Shown here: piece after piece, positions 61,438 to 64,000 of the stretch
Numbering within the stretch: the first letter of the stretch is position 1
Layout of the letters: the number at the start of each line of letters is the position of its first letter
Source: Streptomyces sp. Ag109_O5-1
Lineage (GTDB): Bacteria; Actinomycetota; Actinomycetes; Streptomycetales; Streptomycetaceae
Assembly: GCF_003814875.1 (NCBI RefSeq)
Contig: NZ_RKQF01000001.1
Span: 8,990,001 to 9,054,000 of the forward strand
Reading direction: 5' to 3'
DNA: 64,000 nt
The notes under the pieces: generated by a model
Told to the model about the DNA's origin: nothing
Database searches by the model: none
What the model saw: the letters and a program-made list of their open reading frames with translations, nothing else
Made by a program: the position numbers and the translations under genes

Positions 61438-63585
61438 TCACCGATTGGGCCGCCTGGGGGGAGGCGGTGGCGGGGGAGGTGGGGGAGGTGGCGGCGGAGG
61501 TCCGGCGTTCGGACCACCCGGGGATCCGTCACCCCGCCGTGCCCCCGGCCGCCGAGGGGAGCGGGGCGGCGGGTCGAACGGCCGGGCCATGGTGGGAGCG
61601 CCGTACACATCGCCGGGGTCGGACGGTACGTCGGGGGGGTCTCCGTCGTCACCGGTCCGGCTCTCCTGCGACGACCGCCGGCCGTCGGTGTGCCCCGCCT
61701 CGGCCGGGGGCGGCGCGGCCGGTGGCCCCCGGTGGCCCGGGGCGGCCGCACCGCCCGCCGGTGCCGCACCCCACCCCGGCACTCCCTCGGCCCTCGGCGC
61801 CGAGCCGCCGTACCGCTCCGGTCCCTGCCGCCTGTCGTACGACTGCTGGGCCTGCGGTTCGGCATAGGGCTGACGGTTCGACGATTCCCCGTATGCGTCC
61901 TGGGCATGTCGTCCGTCGTACGGCGACGGCCATCCCTCCGCCTTGTCGGGCCGGGCCCCTCGGTCGTGTCCCGGTTCCCGCAGTTCCTCCGGCACCTGGA
62001 GATACGGATTCGTGTGCGGATTCGGCGGACGGTGCGGTGTACCCGGCGCGTAAGGCCCCGCAACCCCGCTCCCGGCCCGCTCCGGAGCCCGGGCGCCTCC
62101 CGGACGCACCGGCCCGTCGCCCGCGCCGCCGGTTCCCACCTCACCCAGCGCCAGCGGCGCCGCACGTGATCCGGCCGCGCCGGTCGCCCACGCCAGCAGC
62201 GCCCCCGCCGCTCCCGCCGCCGCACCCCAGGCCGCCCCGAGCAGCAACGCCATGCCCAACTGCCCGTGCAGTTGGATGCCCGCGCCGAACGCGTCGAAGC
62301 CGAGCACCGACAGCGAGGCGTCCACGGACACGCCCGCCAGCCAGGCCAGCAGCGGCAGCGTGAGCGCGGTCGCGACCCCCAGCCGCACGGCACACCGCCC
62401 GGCGAAACCGAGCGCCCCGGAACGGGGGCCCCGCCCGTCGGCACCACCCGCCCCGGCCCCCCGCCCCACCGGTGTCCGAACCGCCATGAACACCCCGGCC
62501 AGCAGCATCAGCAGGGCCGCCGCGACCCCCAGCAGCCACACCCGTCCGTCCAGGGCGGCCAGATGGCCCAGCGTCACCGACTGGTCGGACTTGGAGTTCA
62601 GGAGGTCGTCCAGGGGGTGGGGCAGGAACGCGGTCAGAACGCCCGTCGCCCTGCCGTCGAACGGCACGAGAAGGCCGATCGGGATGCCGAGCCAGACTCC
62701 GTTCGGAGCGCCGAGCAGGGCCGCGCCCATGATCCGCGCCGGGTGCGGGTCGCCGATCGCGGCGTAGGCGGCCGCCGCCCAGCCCGCCGCGACCGCCACC
62801 AGCAGCACGGTCACCAGCGCCGAGGCCGCCGGCCGTACCACCCGGTGGACGACCTCCCAGCCGCGCGGCAGCGGAGTGCGGCGCGAGGCCAGCAGGGCGA
62901 TCAGCAGGATGCCCGCGCACCAGCCGAGGCCGCCGAGCAGGGTGGCCGCCGTGTCCACGCTGAAGCCGACCGCCGCGTTCGCGTGCACGAGGTCGCCGAG
63001 GTGGTCCGGCAGCAGTCCGCCGATGTCCCCGATGCCGGGGATCGTCAACCCGCCGCTGCCCGCGCCCGCTCCAGGGATCTTGTCCAGCCCGAGGGCACCG
63101 CCGTCGATGGTCACGACCGAGTGCCCCGCCCATGCCAGTCCGCCCAGCGTCGCCACGAACAGCACGACCACCGCGCCCGCGCGGGCGAGCAGTTCGGCCG
63201 GTGCGATCACAACTCCGGCCGTACGCAGGGACCGTAAGAAGAGCCATGACAGAAGGAGCGCACCGACCAGGCTCACGCCCAGTGGCGTGATCTCGATGGC
63301 CGTCGTGGCCTCCGCGCCCTTCAGGCCGAAAGCGGACAGATCTCCGTTCGGTGTGACCGCACCACCCGCCCCGAGCGCCACAACCGCCGCGGTCATCGGG
63401 CCCAGTGAGCCCGCCGCGTCGGCCCGCAGCAGATGCAGCCCCAGCGCGGCCGTACCCGCCATGCCGATCAACGCCCAGCTCACCGCGGCGATCGCGGACA
63501 GCAGGATGTCGGCCCACGGCAGCCGCACGCCGTCCCTCGCGTTCTCGACTCCCGTGCCAGACGTGCCAGATGTACCAGAACTCAT
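61438..63585 (-). CDS. Streptophobe family integral membrane protein
   Basis: 715 aa with about ten hydrophobic helices in the first 500 residues (for example WADILLSAIAAVSWALIG, VVLFVATLGGLAWAG). The C-terminal 200 residues are disordered, Pro/Gly-rich and end in a run of about 14 Pro then RRPNR. Matches the Streptomyces-specific streptophobe family, which has no assigned function. Start ATG 63585 with GGGGGG 6 nt upstream. Opposite strand to the FHA-domain gene, sharing a 232-bp promoter region. Confidence 0.82.
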   Translation of the reverse strand: MSSGTSGTSGTGVENARDGVRLPWADILLSAIAAVSWALIGMAGTAALGLHLLRADAAGSLGPMTAAVVALGAGGAVTPNGDLSAFGLKGAEATTAIEITPLGVSLVGALLLSWLFLRSLRTAGVVIAPAELLARAGAVVVLFVATLGGLAWAGHSVVTIDGGALGLDKIPGAGAGSGGLTIPGIGDIGGLLPDHLGDLVHANAAVGFSVDTAATLLGGLGWCAGILLIALLASRRTPLPRGWEVVHRVVRPAASALVTVLLVAVAAGWAAAAYAAIGDPHPARIMGAALLGAPNGVWLGIPIGLLVPFDGRATGVLTAFLPHPLDDLLNSKSDQSVTLGHLAALDGRVWLLGVAAALLMLLAGVFMAVRTPVGRGAGAGGADGRGPRSGALGFAGRCAVRLGVATALTLPLLAWLAGVSVDASLSVLGFDAFGAGIQLHGQLGMALLLGAAWGAAAGAAGALLAWATGAAGSRAAPLALGEVGTGGAGDGPVRPGGARAPERAGSGVAGPYAPGTPHRPPNPHTNPYLQVPEELREPGHDRGARPDKAEGWPSPYDGRHAQDAYGESSNRQPYAEPQAQQSYDRRQGPERYGGSAPRAEGVPGWGAAPAGGAAAPGHRGPPAAPPPAEAGHTDGRRSSQESRTGDDGDPPDVPSDPGDVYGAPTMARPFDPPPRSPRRPGARRGDGSPGGPNAGPPPPPPPPPPPPPPPRRPNR

Positions 63586-63817
63586 GGCAGACCCCCCGAT
63601 CCGCAGACGCCCCGGGCCGCTCCGTCGCGCTTGTCCCCCTCGCGTGGATTACCACTCTCCGGCCCGGTTTCAACCCCGTCAACGGAAAGAGTTGAAGCGC
63701 TCGCACGGGCCCTCCACAAGGCCCGACTTTCGGTCAGAGGGCCGAGCCTGAAATAGTTCCCGACGATGTTCGACATCCCTAGACTCCCTGTGATGGGGGT
63801 AACTCGGGGGACTACTC
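63586..63817. promoter_or_regulatory. Divergent promoter region between streptophobe and FHA genes
   Basis: No gene seen. GATGT-TCG-ACATC (63765-63777) is a perfect palindrome, followed by TAGACT (63780-63785) as a -10 candidate for the FHA gene; its -35 is unclear. Confidence 0.4.
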
Positions 63818-64000
63818 ATGGGGCTTGGAGTGCCGGAACTCGTACTGGAATCAAACGGACGTACCTGGACGCTCGATACGGCCAGGTCATACACCCTCGG
63901 ACGCGACCCGCAGGGGGACATCGTGTTCGACGACGCCAGGGTCTCCTGGCGGCACGCCACGATCAGCTTCGACGGGCGCAGTTGGGTCATCGAGGACCAT
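63818..64000 (+). CDS. FHA-domain protein (5' end only)
   Basis: First 61 codons, open to the right edge. ELVLESNGRTWTLD, then the forkhead-associated motif YTLGRDPQGDIVFDDARVS with Gly-Arg and the Ser/His of VSWRHATIS, the phosphothreonine-binding face. In Streptomyces this start is followed by an ABC transporter module in homologues I recall, which cannot be checked here. GGGGGAC lies about 6 nt before the ATG. Confidence 0.82.
   Translation, partial: MGLGVPELVLESNGRTWTLDTARSYTLGRDPQGDIVFDDARVSWRHATISFDGRSWVIEDH

Overview
The window is chromosomal DNA of a high-GC actinobacterium, almost certainly a Streptomyces. The signs are extreme third-position G+C, many GTG and one TTG start, ATGA/GTGA stop-start overlaps, several putative leaderless genes, and genus-typical families: Gbn nucleoid protein, the streptophobe family, an SGM_5486-type transporter-associated peptide and a PitH-type phosphate permease. 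From memory, the gene order resembles the SCO1800-SCO1857 stretch of the S. coelicolor core genome; this was not checked by a search. I see no rRNA, tRNA, insertion sequence, prophage or CRISPR array.

Layout. (1) 1-12.7 kb: aerobic cobalamin genes on the minus strand. A B12 riboswitch (about 12.5-12.6 kb) leads into cobD-cobQ-cobN-chlI/D-cobO-cobB-cobI, nearly all translationally coupled. A ZIP metal permease on the plus strand separates them from cobM, which runs off the left edge. (2) 12.7-19.5 kb: PitH-type phosphate permease with a PHO-box-like promoter and a small membrane partner, a secreted GH25 lysozyme, a class II aldolase, an alpha/beta hydrolase, a HEAT-like protein and a VOC protein. 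(3) 19.5-22.4 kb: a 760-base stretch with a 31-bp tandem array and a possible 7-codon leader ORF, then an ABC-F ATPase, a GATC-rich control region and gbn. (4) 22.5-26.5 kb: enoyl-CoA hydratase, and an Asp23/DUF6286/AmaP envelope operon divergent from a P10-like gene. (5) 26.5-31.4 kb: minus-strand SDR, GH15, SURF1, a Cys-rich protein and a DEDDh-BRCT exonuclease. (6) 31.5-39.3 kb: plus-strand metabolic runs. The first is an acetoacetate-decarboxylase-like protein, an SDR and two amidohydrolases. After a VIT1/CCC1 transporter comes an alkylglycerol-monooxygenase-like protein coupled to a lysoplasmalogenase, with a zinc alcohol dehydrogenase just downstream. (7) 39.3-45 kb: CopD-like protein, CaiB-like CoA transferase and two tandem secreted subtilases. 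(8) 45.3-54.3 kb: DUF485/acetate symporter pair, moaA, small proteins, tyrS and the TldE/TldD pair. (9) 54.6-64 kb: fabG-fabI, a FadR-type regulator divergent from a CynX/NimT transporter, small membrane proteins, a SixA-like phosphatase, serB, a streptophobe protein and the start of an FHA-domain gene at the right edge.

Most genes are conserved housekeeping or metabolic genes. The points most worth a second look are: the ether-lipid-like trio (AGMO-like enzyme, lysoplasmalogenase, dehydrogenase); the out-of-frame 31-bp array in coding-like DNA; the cluster of GATC sites in front of gbn; a dispersed Streptomyces repeat translated in frame inside CobB; the possible leader peptide of the ABC-F gene; and the uncharacterised decarboxylase/SDR/amidohydrolase operon.
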